This document shows positions 34,179-42,626 of a DNA stretch of 64,000 nt, one piece after another (position 1 is the stretch's first letter; every line of letters begins with the position of its first letter). A program made the position numbers and the translations under genes. The notes beneath the pieces are model-generated. The model saw only the letters and a list, made by a program, of their open reading frames with translations. It searched no databases and was not told the origin of the DNA. The DNA comes from CADEFQ01 sp050249415. GTDB lineage: Bacteria > Pseudomonadota > Gammaproteobacteria > Steroidobacterales > Steroidobacteraceae. Location: positions 31,858 through 95,857 of the forward strand of contig JBFWQO010000014.1 in NCBI GenBank assembly GCA_050249415.1. Direction: 5' to 3'.

Positions 34179-35915
34179 TCAGAAGAGGACGCCGTCGTCG
34201 TCCTCGCCCAGCATGGCCTTGCGCACCATCGGGATCGGCGGGCCGCCGTACGAGAGGAACGCGTCGTGGAACTGCTTCCACGCCCCGCGGCCGCCGCGCG
34301 TGGACGTCCAGTCGGTGCGCAGCTTCATGATCATCAGCTTGCCCATCGTGTAGTTGAGATAGGCCGGATCGTAGGTGCCGCGCGCCGCCTGTTGCCGGGC
34401 GTTGCCCGGATCCTGGAAGGCTTCCTCGCGGAACATGCGCTCGGACTGCTCGACCGTCATGCCGCCCGTGTGCAGGCCGATCGCCGACAGGAAGCGCACG
34501 TTGCGCAGCAGCGCGTTCGACAGCTGCCCGACGTGCGCCTCCGCGTCACCGGCATCGAGGCCCATGTTCCACATCATCTCTTCGGTGTAGTGCGCCCAGC
34601 CTTCCGCGAACGCGTAGCCGACGAACAGGCGCCCGATCATCGATTTCGACTCGTTCGCGTGCAGGAAATTGAGGAAGTGGCCCGGCCAGACCTCGTGCAC
34701 CGACGTGAACAGCAGGTCGTCCGCGCCCGGAATATAGGCGAGCTGGTCGGCCTTGCTCCATTTCGGGTCGGGCGGCGCGATGTAGTAGATCGCCGGCAGC
34801 GGCTTCTCGAATGGCCCGGGAATCTCGATGTAGGCCGAGTTGGCGCGATTGTAGGGCGGCGCCTCCCGCACGAGCGCCTGCTCCTCATTCGGCACCGAGA
34901 CCACGTTCTTGTCGATCACGAACTTGCGCAGCTCGACGAGCTGTTCGGTCGCCGCCGCGACGGGGCCGCCCTTCGGTTTGTGCGCATTCAGCTTCGCGAA
35001 GCACTGCGCGATCGACTTGCCCGGCGCGAACTTGCCGCACGCTTCGTTCACCGCCGCGAGATTGCGGTCGAGGTCCGCACGGCCGATCTTCTCGAGCTCC
35101 GCGAGCGGTGTCGTCACCTGTTCCGTCGCCGCGAGCATCCGCGCGAACTTCTCCGCGCCGAGCGCATAGTCCTGCGTTGCGGTGGCGCGCTGTCCCTCGA
35201 AGTACTTCGCGAGATCGCGCATCGCATCGGCCGCCGCCTTGTTCGCGGTCTTGAACTCGGCCTGCAGCGCCGCATCGTCCACCGCCGCGAAGATCTGCGG
35301 CACGTCGCTGTCGAAGAAGCTCGCGTAGCCCCCGAAGCCGGAGATCGCGCGCTCGACGAAGGTCTGTGGCAGCGGCACGCGCAGGTTCTCCCTGATCTGC
35401 GCGGCCGCCGCGGGCACCGCTTTCGCGTACGCCACGTAGGCGCGTAAGCGATCAGGGAGCGGCGCATAGTCGCGTGTCAGGTAGACGGAAGGATTGAGTC
35501 CGCCGAGGTACCAGGTCGGATTGGTGAACGGCAGTTCGGCCGTTTCGAGCCAGAAAAGGTCGCGATCGATACGCGCGAGCAGGTAGTCGCGCTCGAACAC
35601 GAGCGCGGGCTCGAGATGCGCCGTGTCGACTTTCGCCGCCGCCTCACGCGCGGCGTGCAGGCGGGCGATGTTGTCCGCTATGCCGGCCTTGCTCCAGTCG
35701 GGCAGCTTGCCGTCGAACTCGTGGCGACCCGCGTCGACCGCGAACGGCGGATTGCTGCTGAGCCTGTCCTCGATGAAAGCGTCGCGCTCGGTTGCCCACG
35801 CGGCGGCGGGCGTGACGGCCGGCTGGTCCGCGACGGGTTCGGCCCGCTGGCAGCCGCTCGCGACAGCGGCGACCAGCGCCGCGAGGACGACGCCTCCGAA
35901 GTACCTTGAAGTCAT
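34179..35915 (-). CDS. DUF885 lipoprotein, putative zinc peptidase
   Basis: 578 residues. Residues 1-22 are a lipoprotein signal with lipobox ASGC (lipidated Cys 22). The DUF885 region spans most of the rest and holds VHEVWPGHF (HExxxGH zinc motif) and EGWAHYTEEMM, as in M32-carboxypeptidase-like metal sites. It is expected to be a membrane-anchored periplasmic peptidase. The Asp motif RGTYDPAYLNYTMGKLMI near the C-terminus is also typical. It is divergent from the DUF3014 gene, 77 bp away. Confidence 0.9.
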   Translation of the reverse strand: MTSRYFGGVVLAALVAAVASGCQRAEPVADQPAVTPAAAWATERDAFIEDRLSSNPPFAVDAGRHEFDGKLPDWSKAGIADNIARLHAAREAAAKVDTAHLEPALVFERDYLLARIDRDLFWLETAELPFTNPTWYLGGLNPSVYLTRDYAPLPDRLRAYVAYAKAVPAAAAQIRENLRVPLPQTFVERAISGFGGYASFFDSDVPQIFAAVDDAALQAEFKTANKAAADAMRDLAKYFEGQRATATQDYALGAEKFARMLAATEQVTTPLAELEKIGRADLDRNLAAVNEACGKFAPGKSIAQCFAKLNAHKPKGGPVAAATEQLVELRKFVIDKNVVSVPNEEQALVREAPPYNRANSAYIEIPGPFEKPLPAIYYIAPPDPKWSKADQLAYIPGADDLLFTSVHEVWPGHFLNFLHANESKSMIGRLFVGYAFAEGWAHYTEEMMWNMGLDAGDAEAHVGQLSNALLRNVRFLSAIGLHTGGMTVEQSERMFREEAFQDPGNARQQAARGTYDPAYLNYTMGKLMIMKLRTDWTSTRGGRGAWKQFHDAFLSYGGPPIPMVRKAMLGEDDDGVLF

Positions 35916-35958
35916 GGTGGCTTACCTCCTGGCCGCGCATCGTACCCTACCGGCGGCA

Positions 35959-35986
35959 TTGACAATCACGGCCGGGCGATTACGGT
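35959..35986 (+). promoter_or_regulatory. Putative promoter of the DUF3014 gene
   Basis: TTGACA (35959-35964) and TACGGT (35981-35986) lie 16 bp apart, and TACGGT ends 6 nt before ATG 35993. The perfect -35 box and the missing Shine-Dalgarno make this the best leaderless candidate in the window. Confidence 0.55.
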
Positions 35987-35992
35987 AGCCGC

Positions 35993-36778
35993 ATGAGGCA
36001 TCGTCTCGTCGTCGGCGCACTGGTTGCGATCGCTGCGGCAGTGGGTCTCGCGCTGCTTTTCTGGCCCAAGCGGATGGCCGCGCCGCCGCCCCCGCCGGCC
36101 ACCGGGCCGACCCTCGCGGCCGAGCCCGGCCCGGAGCATCCGCTGCCGGCATCGGCGCCGCCCGGGGAGCCGCTGCCTGCGCTCGCCGACAGCGACACTT
36201 TCGTGGTCGACGCACTCGGCGACGTCATCGGCGCACAACCGGCGCGCGATTTCGTCGCCACCCCTGGTGTCGTGCGGCGGCTCGTCGTCACGGTCGACAG
36301 CCTCGCGCGCGGGAAGGTGCCACTCCTCACCCGCGCGGTCGGCGCGCTGCCCGGCACGCTGGTCGTCACCCGTGACGGTGAGCGCATTTTCCTCGGCGAG
36401 GACAATTACGCACGCTATGCGCCTTATGTGCAGGTGATCTCGCAGCTCGATATCGAGCGCCTCGCCGCGCTCTACCGGCGGCTCTATCCGCTGCTGCAGC
36501 AGGCCTACGGCGAAGTGGGCAGGCCGGGCGCCTATTTCAATGACCGCGTGATCGCGGTGATCGACGACCTGCTCGCGACGCCGACGGTAGCGGGCCCGAT
36601 CGAACTCGAGCAACCGAGCGTGTACTACCGTTACAAGGACCCGGCGCTCGAAGCGCGCTCGGCCGGCCAGCGCCTGCTGCTGCGCATGGGCCCCGCGCAC
36701 GCCGGCGTCGTCAAGGACAAGCTCATGGCGCTGCGCGCGCTGCTCGCGCGCCCATCCGGCGAACTCCCGCCTCAGTAG
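35993..36778 (+). CDS. DUF3014 membrane-anchored protein
   Basis: 261 residues: membrane anchor (about 5-24), a Pro-rich linker (PPPPPATGP...), then the DUF3014 domain with LPALADSDTFV, RRLVVTVDSLARGKVP and the C-terminal PLLQQAYGEVGRPGAYFNDRVIAVIDDLL. The family is widespread in proteobacteria, without known activity. Its 3' end overlaps the convergent namZ gene by 7 bp. Confidence 0.85.
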   Translation: MRHRLVVGALVAIAAAVGLALLFWPKRMAAPPPPPATGPTLAAEPGPEHPLPASAPPGEPLPALADSDTFVVDALGDVIGAQPARDFVATPGVVRRLVVTVDSLARGKVPLLTRAVGALPGTLVVTRDGERIFLGEDNYARYAPYVQVISQLDIERLAALYRRLYPLLQQAYGEVGRPGAYFNDRVIAVIDDLLATPTVAGPIELEQPSVYYRYKDPALEARSAGQRLLLRMGPAHAGVVKDKLMALRALLARPSGELPPQ

Positions 36779-37971
36779 AGCAGCACGGCCTCGCGTTCGG
36801 CGCGCCAGGCGGCCTCGTCGGGCGTGGCGAGCGCGTCGAGATCCGCAGCGACGGCGGCGGGATCGTCGACCCACGCGCGCAACTCGGTGCCGCCGGCGAT
36901 CAGGTCGATCGCGAGCCGCGTGTCGTACTCGTACGGAAAATCGCGCCACAGCGGGTAATCCGGCGCGAGGCGGCGGATCGCCTTGAAGGCCGTCGCCATC
37001 AGCCGCCACGGGCGAAAAGTGTCGTGCGCATAGCTCGCGCTGTCGACGTGGATCTGCACGCCCGCGCACAGCCTGCCGGCGTGCTTGTGGAAGGTCGGCT
37101 CGAACCAGCACGGCCGCAATCGGCAGCCCGCGAGCCACTGTGGCGCGATGCGCGCCATCTCGGCGAGCACCTCTGCCGCATCGAGATCGGGCGCACCGAA
37201 CAGCTCGAGCGGTCGCGTGGTACCGCGGCCCTCGGACAGGGTCGTACCCTCGAGCATCACGGTGCCGGCGTAGCAGCGCGCCATCGAGAGGTTCGGCGCA
37301 TTCGGGCTCGGGTTCACCCACTCGCGTTCGCCGAGCGGCCAGCCGTGTCCCGGCCCCGCGTGCGGCTGCCAGTCGATCATCGACACGACCCGGCAGTCGA
37401 CTTCGAGGCGCAGTGTCGCGACGAACCAGTGCGCGAGCTCGCCCATCGTGAGCCCGTGGCGCATCGGCAGCGCGCCGGCGCCGACGAAGCTCTCCCAGCC
37501 CTCGCGCAGGCGCGTGCCCTCGACGGGCCGCCCGACGGGATTCGGCCGGTCGAGGACCCACACGGACTTGCCGTGCGCCACCGCCGCCTCGAGCACGTAG
37601 CGCAGCGTCGTGATGAACGTGTAAATGCGGCAGCCGAGATCCTGCAGGTCGACCAGCAGCACGTCGATACCCGCGAGCATCGCGGCGGTCGGCCGGCGCA
37701 CCTCGCCGTACAGGCTGTAGACAGGGATGCCGAGGTGCGGGTCGATGTAGTCGGCGGATTCGACCATGTTGTCCTGCTTGTCGCCGCGCAGCCCGTGTTG
37801 CGGGCCGAACGCCGCGGCCAGCGACAGGTCGGGCAACGCGCCCAGCGCATCGAGCGAATGCACGAGGTCGGGCATCACGGAGGCGGGATGCGCGAGCAGC
37901 GCGACTCGCCGGCCGCGCAATGCCTCACGCAGCGCCGGTTCGCCCACGAGCCGGTCAATGCCGAATTTCAT
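36772..37971 (-). CDS. namZ: Exo-beta-N-acetylmuramidase NamZ family (DUF1343)
   Basis: 399 residues, whole-length DUF1343. The N-terminus has GIDRLVGE...LLAHPASV, then FGPQHGLRGDKQDNM, LVDLQDLGCRIYTFITTL and DRPNPVGRPVEGTRL, which are the hallmark motifs; ATTLSEGRGTT-type and FYxHxG segments follow (MLEGTTLSEGRGTTRP, FEPTFHKHAG). Characterised members remove terminal MurNAc from peptidoglycan fragments during cell-wall recycling. No signal peptide is seen in this copy, so it may be cytoplasmic. Its start lies inside the end of the DOMON gene (17-bp overlap). Confidence 0.9.
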   Translation of the reverse strand: MKFGIDRLVGEPALREALRGRRVALLAHPASVMPDLVHSLDALGALPDLSLAAAFGPQHGLRGDKQDNMVESADYIDPHLGIPVYSLYGEVRRPTAAMLAGIDVLLVDLQDLGCRIYTFITTLRYVLEAAVAHGKSVWVLDRPNPVGRPVEGTRLREGWESFVGAGALPMRHGLTMGELAHWFVATLRLEVDCRVVSMIDWQPHAGPGHGWPLGEREWVNPSPNAPNLSMARCYAGTVMLEGTTLSEGRGTTRPLELFGAPDLDAAEVLAEMARIAPQWLAGCRLRPCWFEPTFHKHAGRLCAGVQIHVDSASYAHDTFRPWRLMATAFKAIRRLAPDYPLWRDFPYEYDTRLAIDLIAGGTELRAWVDDPAAVAADLDALATPDEAAWRAEREAVLLY

Positions 37972-38509
37972 GCACGAAGCTTTCCGGGTGGTGGAAATCG
38001 GGACGCTGCGCGTCGGGGTGTGCGAGCGCCCAGTACGTGAGGCGCCCGCCCCGCTCTTCGATGACCGCCGCGATCGCCGCTTCGATGGCCGCCTGTCCCG
38101 CCGGCAGCAGCGCGCCGAGCGGCAGCGTCGCGACGAGGTCGAGGTGCCGCGGGGACACCGCGACATCGACAGCCGGTGCGTCGACGCCCTCGATGGGCCG
38201 CTGGCCGTCGCGATAGCCGGTGAACGCACAGGCGGCCCAGTCCTGCGACGGGGCGATATTCACCTCGGCATAGGCGCTCAGCGCACGGCCACGGACGAAG
38301 AACTCGAAACACGTATGACGCCACAAGCCGTCGACGCGGCGGCCGGCACCCGGCGGCGGAATCACCATCCTGCCGATGTCACCGACGACGCGGTACTGCG
38401 CCGTGAGGCGCATGCCCTCGCCGCGAGTCCCGGCTTCGAGACGCAGGCTCGCCTCGAGCCGTTCTACGGGCAGGTCGGTCGGGCTTCCGTGAGCGATGAG
38501 GGGACGCAC
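37955..38509 (-). CDS. DOMON-like domain protein (DOMON_murB-like)
   Basis: 184 residues forming one beta-rich DOMON-like domain: LEASLRLEAG, LTAQYRVVGDI, RVDGLWRHTCFEFFVRG, YAEVNIAPSQDWAACAFTGYRDG and YWALAHPDAQRPDFHHPESF. This set matches the stand-alone proteins that databases group as DOMON_murB-like because some homologues are fused to MurB. GTG start at 38509; CATGAT stands 5 nt upstream. Overlap with namZ indicates a two-gene operon. It may bind a sugar or cofactor of peptidoglycan recycling, which is inference. Confidence 0.8.
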   Translation of the reverse strand: MRPLIAHGSPTDLPVERLEASLRLEAGTRGEGMRLTAQYRVVGDIGRMVIPPPGAGRRVDGLWRHTCFEFFVRGRALSAYAEVNIAPSQDWAACAFTGYRDGQRPIEGVDAPAVDVAVSPRHLDLVATLPLGALLPAGQAAIEAAIAAVIEERGGRLTYWALAHPDAQRPDFHHPESFVHEIRH

Positions 38510-38570
38510 GGCCCATCATGCAACATTTCAGGGTAGCCGCGCGGACCCGCGCGCGCGCACACTCGCGCCT

Positions 38571-39581
38571 GTGGCCGCCCCGCGCAAGTCCGCCGCCCGC
38601 TCCCGCGCCGTGAAGGCCCGCCCGCGCGGCAAGCTCGCGCCGGCCCGCGAGCGCCGCGGCCTCGCGGCCGCGGAAGTCGCGCTGGCACTCGATGCGCCGG
38701 AGATCGCCTCGCTCGTCACGGACATCACGAAGGCCGGCGGCACCCCGATCGGCGCGTATCGCGATCCGCTCGGCGGGCGCCCGCTCCTGCTCGCCTCGCT
38801 GCCGCTCGCCGCCGTGCAGCCGACACCGTTCCAGCGGGACCTGTCACCGACCCACACGAAGCGCCTCGCCGCGAAGATCGACGAAGCGGCGGCTTTCCTC
38901 GATCCGCTGATCGTGGTGCGCGGCGCGGACGGCGGCCTCTGGACTCCGAACGGCCGCCACCGCCTCGCCGCCGGCAAGGTGCTCGGCCTGCGCCAGATCA
39001 CCGCACTCGTCTCGCCCGACGATTCGCTCGCTTACCGCATTCTCGCCCTCAACACCGAGAAGGCGCACAACCTGAAGGACAAGAGCCTCGAAGTGATACG
39101 CATGGCGCGCGCGCTCGCGAAGGCCGATGGTGCGCGCCGGGAGTCGTCGTTCGCGGCCGAGTTCGAGGCCCCCGAGCTGCTGACGCTCGGCCTCGTCTAC
39201 GAGAAGAACGCCCGCTTCGGCGGCGGCGCCTACAGTCCGTTCCTGAAGAAGGTCGACCGCTTCGTCGCGCGCCCGCTCGCGACCAGTCTGCGCGACCGGC
39301 AGGCCTGGGCCGAGCGGCTCACCGGCATCGAGGCGGACGTGAAGCGCATCGTCACCGCGCTCACCGCGCGCGGACTCAGATCGCCCTATCTGCGCAACTA
39401 CGTGATCGCACGCATCAACCCGGTGCGCTTCCACAAGGCGAAGAAGGGCGACACGGGCCCCGCGATGCCGATTGGGGAAGCTCTGACCCGCATGGCGGCT
39501 GCGGCGAAACGCTTCGACGTCACGAAAGTCTCGAGCGCCGATCTCGCATGGGTGGCCGCAGGCGCCGAATCCGCGGATTGA
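38571..39581 (+). CDS. ParB N-terminal-domain protein (stand-alone)
   Basis: 336 residues: basic N-terminal tail (APRKSAARSRAVKARPRGK), a ParB/sulfiredoxin-like domain (LLASLPLAAVQPTPFQRDLS, FLDPLIVVRGADGGLWTPNGRHRLAAGKVLG) and a helical C-terminus. GRHR corresponds to the phosphate-binding GERR box of ParB. No ParA lies nearby and no parS-like dyad was seen, so it is probably not the chromosomal ParB. GTG 38571 is chosen since CACACT stands 7 nt before it and an upstream ATG (38496) lies inside the divergent DOMON gene. Role unknown; nucleoid or plasmid-type regulation is possible. Confidence 0.78.
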   Translation: MAAPRKSAARSRAVKARPRGKLAPARERRGLAAAEVALALDAPEIASLVTDITKAGGTPIGAYRDPLGGRPLLLASLPLAAVQPTPFQRDLSPTHTKRLAAKIDEAAAFLDPLIVVRGADGGLWTPNGRHRLAAGKVLGLRQITALVSPDDSLAYRILALNTEKAHNLKDKSLEVIRMARALAKADGARRESSFAAEFEAPELLTLGLVYEKNARFGGGAYSPFLKKVDRFVARPLATSLRDRQAWAERLTGIEADVKRIVTALTARGLRSPYLRNYVIARINPVRFHKAKKGDTGPAMPIGEALTRMAAAAKRFDVTKVSSADLAWVAAGAESAD

Positions 39582-39635
39582 CCCATCGCATGGACGCACG
39601 CGGCACCGGCGGGGCGAGTTGCTAGACTGCGGCGG

Positions 39636-40634
39636 ATGCGTCGCATCGTCCAGGCCCTGATCGCACTCCTCCTGCTGGCCGGCGCCGGCTACGCCGCCTT
39701 TCGCGCGCTGCAGCCACCGGTGGTGGCAACCGCCACGCCGACCCGCGGCCCCGCGGTCGAGGCGGTGTACGCCACCGGTGTCGTCGAGCCCGGCCTCGAG
39801 ATCCGCATTGCGCCCCGCGCCGGTGGGCGCATCGTCGAGCTGGCCGTCGACGAGGGCGCGCAGGTACGCAAGGGACAGCTGCTCGCGCGCCTCGAGGCCG
39901 CGGATCTCGTCGCATCCGTCGCGGAACTCGCTGCGCGCGCGCAGTATGCGCGTTCGCAGCACGAGCGCAGCGTGACGCTGCGCGCCGGCGCACTCATATC
40001 GGCCGACGCGCTCGAGCAATCGCGCGCCGACCTCGAGGCCGCCGACGCCGCACTGAAGCGGGCGCGCGAGCTGGCTGGCCACATGCGCCTCACCGCGCCG
40101 AGCGACGGGGAGATCACGCGACGCGACGGCGAAGTGGGCGAGTTCATTCCCGTGAACCAGGTCATTTTCTACATGGCGGGCCCCGCGCCGCTGCGCATCA
40201 CCGCCGACGTGGACGAGGAAGACCTGCCGCGCGTGCAGCCGGGGCTGCCGGTGCTGATCCGCACCGACGCCTTCCCGGATCGCGTGTTCGACGGGCGCGT
40301 CAGCGAAATCACACCGCGCGGCGACTCGATCGCGCGGAGCTTCCGGGTGCGCATCGCGCTCGAGGGCGATCCGCCGCTGCGCATCGGCATGACCACCGAG
40401 ACCAACATCGTGCTCGAGCAGCGCGCCAATGCCCTGCTCGTGCCCTCTTCCGCGGTGGTGGACGGTGCCGTGTGGACGATCGAGGCCGGTCGCGCGGCGC
40501 GCCTGCCGGTCGAAGTGGGCGTCGTCGGCGCCCTGCAGACCGAGATCCGCAGCGGGATCGCGGGTGACGAGCACCTGATCGTCGCGCCACCCGGCGACAT
40601 CGAGCCCGGCACTCGGTTCCGGACCGCGGACTGA
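39636..40634 (+). CDS. Periplasmic adaptor (HlyD/MacA-like) of a second ABC exporter
   Basis: 332 residues: N-terminal anchor (about 5-22), lipoyl half (APRAGGRIVELAVDEGAQVRKGQLLARLE), short helical hairpin (about 90-150), second lipoyl half (APSDGEITRRDGEVGEF), beta-barrel (MTTETNIVLEQRANALLVPSSAVV) and membrane-proximal domain. The hairpin is shorter than that of the 25508 adaptor. TAGACT ends 7 nt before the ATG. It leads a three-gene operon with the permease (12 bp downstream) and ATPase. Confidence 0.88.
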   Translation: MRRIVQALIALLLLAGAGYAAFRALQPPVVATATPTRGPAVEAVYATGVVEPGLEIRIAPRAGGRIVELAVDEGAQVRKGQLLARLEAADLVASVAELAARAQYARSQHERSVTLRAGALISADALEQSRADLEAADAALKRARELAGHMRLTAPSDGEITRRDGEVGEFIPVNQVIFYMAGPAPLRITADVDEEDLPRVQPGLPVLIRTDAFPDRVFDGRVSEITPRGDSIARSFRVRIALEGDPPLRIGMTTETNIVLEQRANALLVPSSAVVDGAVWTIEAGRAARLPVEVGVVGALQTEIRSGIAGDEHLIVAPPGDIEPGTRFRTAD

Positions 40635-40646
40635 CGCGGCCCGCCC

Positions 40647-41891
40647 ATGCAGCTGCACCTCGACATCGCGTGGAGCCACCTGCGTACGCGGCGCAGGCAG
40701 ACTGTCGCGTCGCTGCTCGGCGTGGTCCTCGGCGTCGCGTTCTTCCTCGCCGTGTCGGCGCTGATGCGCGGCTCCGAGCTCGACTTCATCGCGCGCCTCG
40801 TCGACAGCACACCGCACATCACGGTGTCGGACGAATTCCGCGCCCCGACGGTCCAGCCGGCGGTGCTGCGCCATCCGGCGGGCGCCGTCAGCGTGCTGCA
40901 CGTCAAGCCGCTCACCGAGCGGCGCGGCATCCGCCAGTACAAGCGGCGCCTCGGACAGATCGACGCGATCCCCGGCCTGCGCGCCGCGCCGGTGCTCGCC
41001 GGCCAGGTGATCTTCAGCTTCGCGGGCCGTGACGAGGCGATCACGCTGTCGGGCATCGAGCCGGCCCGCATGAAGGATGTCACCACGATCGAGGACGACA
41101 TCGTCGAGGGCTCGCTCGGGGCGATCGACGCGGACCCGAACGGCATCATCATCGGCCGGGCGCTGGCGCGCAAACTTTCTCTCGCGATGGGCGACACCGT
41201 CTCGGTGGTCTCGCCGGTCGGCAACGTGCGGGTGATGAAAATCGTGGGCCTGTTCCACACCGGTCGCGCGGTCTACGACGAGACCCAGGGCTTCGCGCAG
41301 CTGGCCCGTGTGCAGGCGCTGCTGAATCGCCCGAACGTCGCCAACACGATCGTCACCCGACTCGACGACCCCTACGAGGCGCGCGCGACGGCGGCGCACA
41401 TCGAGCGCCTGACCGGTTACAAGTCGGTGTCGTGGCAGGAAGCGAGCGAAGACATCCTGTCGACGCTGCTGGTGCGCAACGTGATCATGTACACGGTCGT
41501 CGGTGCGATCCTGCTGGTCGCCTCGTTCGGCATCTACAACGTGATCTCGAGCGTCATCATGGAGAAGACGCGCGACATCGCGATCCTGAAGTCGATGGGC
41601 TTTCGCGCCGGCGACATCGAACTCGTCTTCCTGATCGAGGGGCTCGTGGTCGGCGCGGCCGGCAGCGTGCTCGGCTTCCTCGCCGGCAGCGGCCTGATGT
41701 GGGTGACGGGACAGGTGCGCCTCACCGTGCCGGGCGAGTCGGACCCGGTCAACCTGCCCGTCTACTGGGGCTGGAACCAGTTCGCGCTGGCGATGCTGTT
41801 CGCGATGCTGTCGGCGCTCGCCGCCACCTACCTGCCCGCGCGCCGCGGCGCGCGCCTCGCACCGGTCGCGATCCTGCGTGGTGCGGCATGA
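40647..41891 (+). CDS. ABC transporter permease (MacB/LolE type)
   Basis: 414 residues with the FtsX/MacB layout: helix 1 (about 20-42), a MacB periplasmic core (SELDFIARLVDSTPHITVSDEF onward to about 265) and three C-terminal helices, with the coupling segment MEKTRDIAILKSMGFRAGDIELVFL. Only one permease is present, so it would act as a homodimer. It ends in an ATGA overlap with the ATPase gene. Confidence 0.9.
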   Translation: MQLHLDIAWSHLRTRRRQTVASLLGVVLGVAFFLAVSALMRGSELDFIARLVDSTPHITVSDEFRAPTVQPAVLRHPAGAVSVLHVKPLTERRGIRQYKRRLGQIDAIPGLRAAPVLAGQVIFSFAGRDEAITLSGIEPARMKDVTTIEDDIVEGSLGAIDADPNGIIIGRALARKLSLAMGDTVSVVSPVGNVRVMKIVGLFHTGRAVYDETQGFAQLARVQALLNRPNVANTIVTRLDDPYEARATAAHIERLTGYKSVSWQEASEDILSTLLVRNVIMYTVVGAILLVASFGIYNVISSVIMEKTRDIAILKSMGFRAGDIELVFLIEGLVVGAAGSVLGFLAGSGLMWVTGQVRLTVPGESDPVNLPVYWGWNQFALAMLFAMLSALAATYLPARRGARLAPVAILRGAA

Positions 41892-42559
41892 GCGCGATAC
41901 TCGTCGCGCAGGATCTCACGCGCACGCTGCCCGGCGAAGTGCCGGTGACTCTGGTCCGGGACATCTCGCTCACCATCGATCGCGGCGAGTTCGTCGTCAT
42001 CAAGGGCCCGTCGGGTTCGGGCAAGTCTTCGCTGCTGTACCTGCTCGGGCTGCTGGACCAGCCGACCTCCGGAACGCTCCTGCTCGAAGGCGAGGACACG
42101 ACCGGCTACGACGAGGACCGGCTCGCCGCCACGCGCCTCGCGAAACTCGGCTTCGTCTTCCAGTTCCACTTCCTGCTGGCGGAGTTTTCCGCCTTCGACA
42201 ATGTGCGCCTGCCCATGCGCCGGCTCGGGCGACTTCCCGACGGCACTCAGCGGCAGCGGGCCATGCAGCTGCTGCAGGATCTCGGGCTCGCCGGGCACGA
42301 GCACAAGCGCCCCTCGCAGCTCTCCGGCGGACAGCGCCAGCGCGTCGCGATTGCGCGCGCACTGGCGAACGACCCGCCGATCATCCTCACCGACGAGCCG
42401 ACCGGCGCGCTCGATTCGAAGTCGAGCATCAACGTGAAGGACATCCTGAAGGAGCTGGTGCGTACCCGCGATCGCACCGTCATCGCCGTCACGCACGACG
42501 ATCACTTCGCGGCCGGCGCCGACCGGCAGGTCGAGATCATCGACGGACGGCTCGTATAG
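41888..42559 (+). CDS. ABC transporter ATP-binding protein (LolD/MacB type)
   Basis: 223 residues. Walker A GPSGSGKSS, Q-loop LGFVFQFHFLLAEFS, signature LSGGQRQRVAIARAL, Walker B IILTDEPTGALDS and H-loop VTHDD are intact. ATG 41888 overlaps the permease stop (ATGA), so the pair is translationally coupled. It energises the adjacent permease-adaptor complex. The substrate is not evident: no outer-membrane factor or substrate gene lies nearby. Confidence 0.94.
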   Translation: MSAILVAQDLTRTLPGEVPVTLVRDISLTIDRGEFVVIKGPSGSGKSSLLYLLGLLDQPTSGTLLLEGEDTTGYDEDRLAATRLAKLGFVFQFHFLLAEFSAFDNVRLPMRRLGRLPDGTQRQRAMQLLQDLGLAGHEHKRPSQLSGGQRQRVAIARALANDPPIILTDEPTGALDSKSSINVKDILKELVRTRDRTVIAVTHDDHFAAGADRQVEIIDGRLV

Positions 42560-42626
42560 CGCAGCCATGACCGGCACCGTCGCCGCGCACGCGTGATCGC
42601 GCAGCCGTCGCGCCTGGCGCGCGGCA

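Noticed and set aside
38571..39581. Chromosome-partition locus (parABS)
   Set aside because: Only a stand-alone ParB-like gene is present; no ParA gene and no parS dyad were seen nearby.
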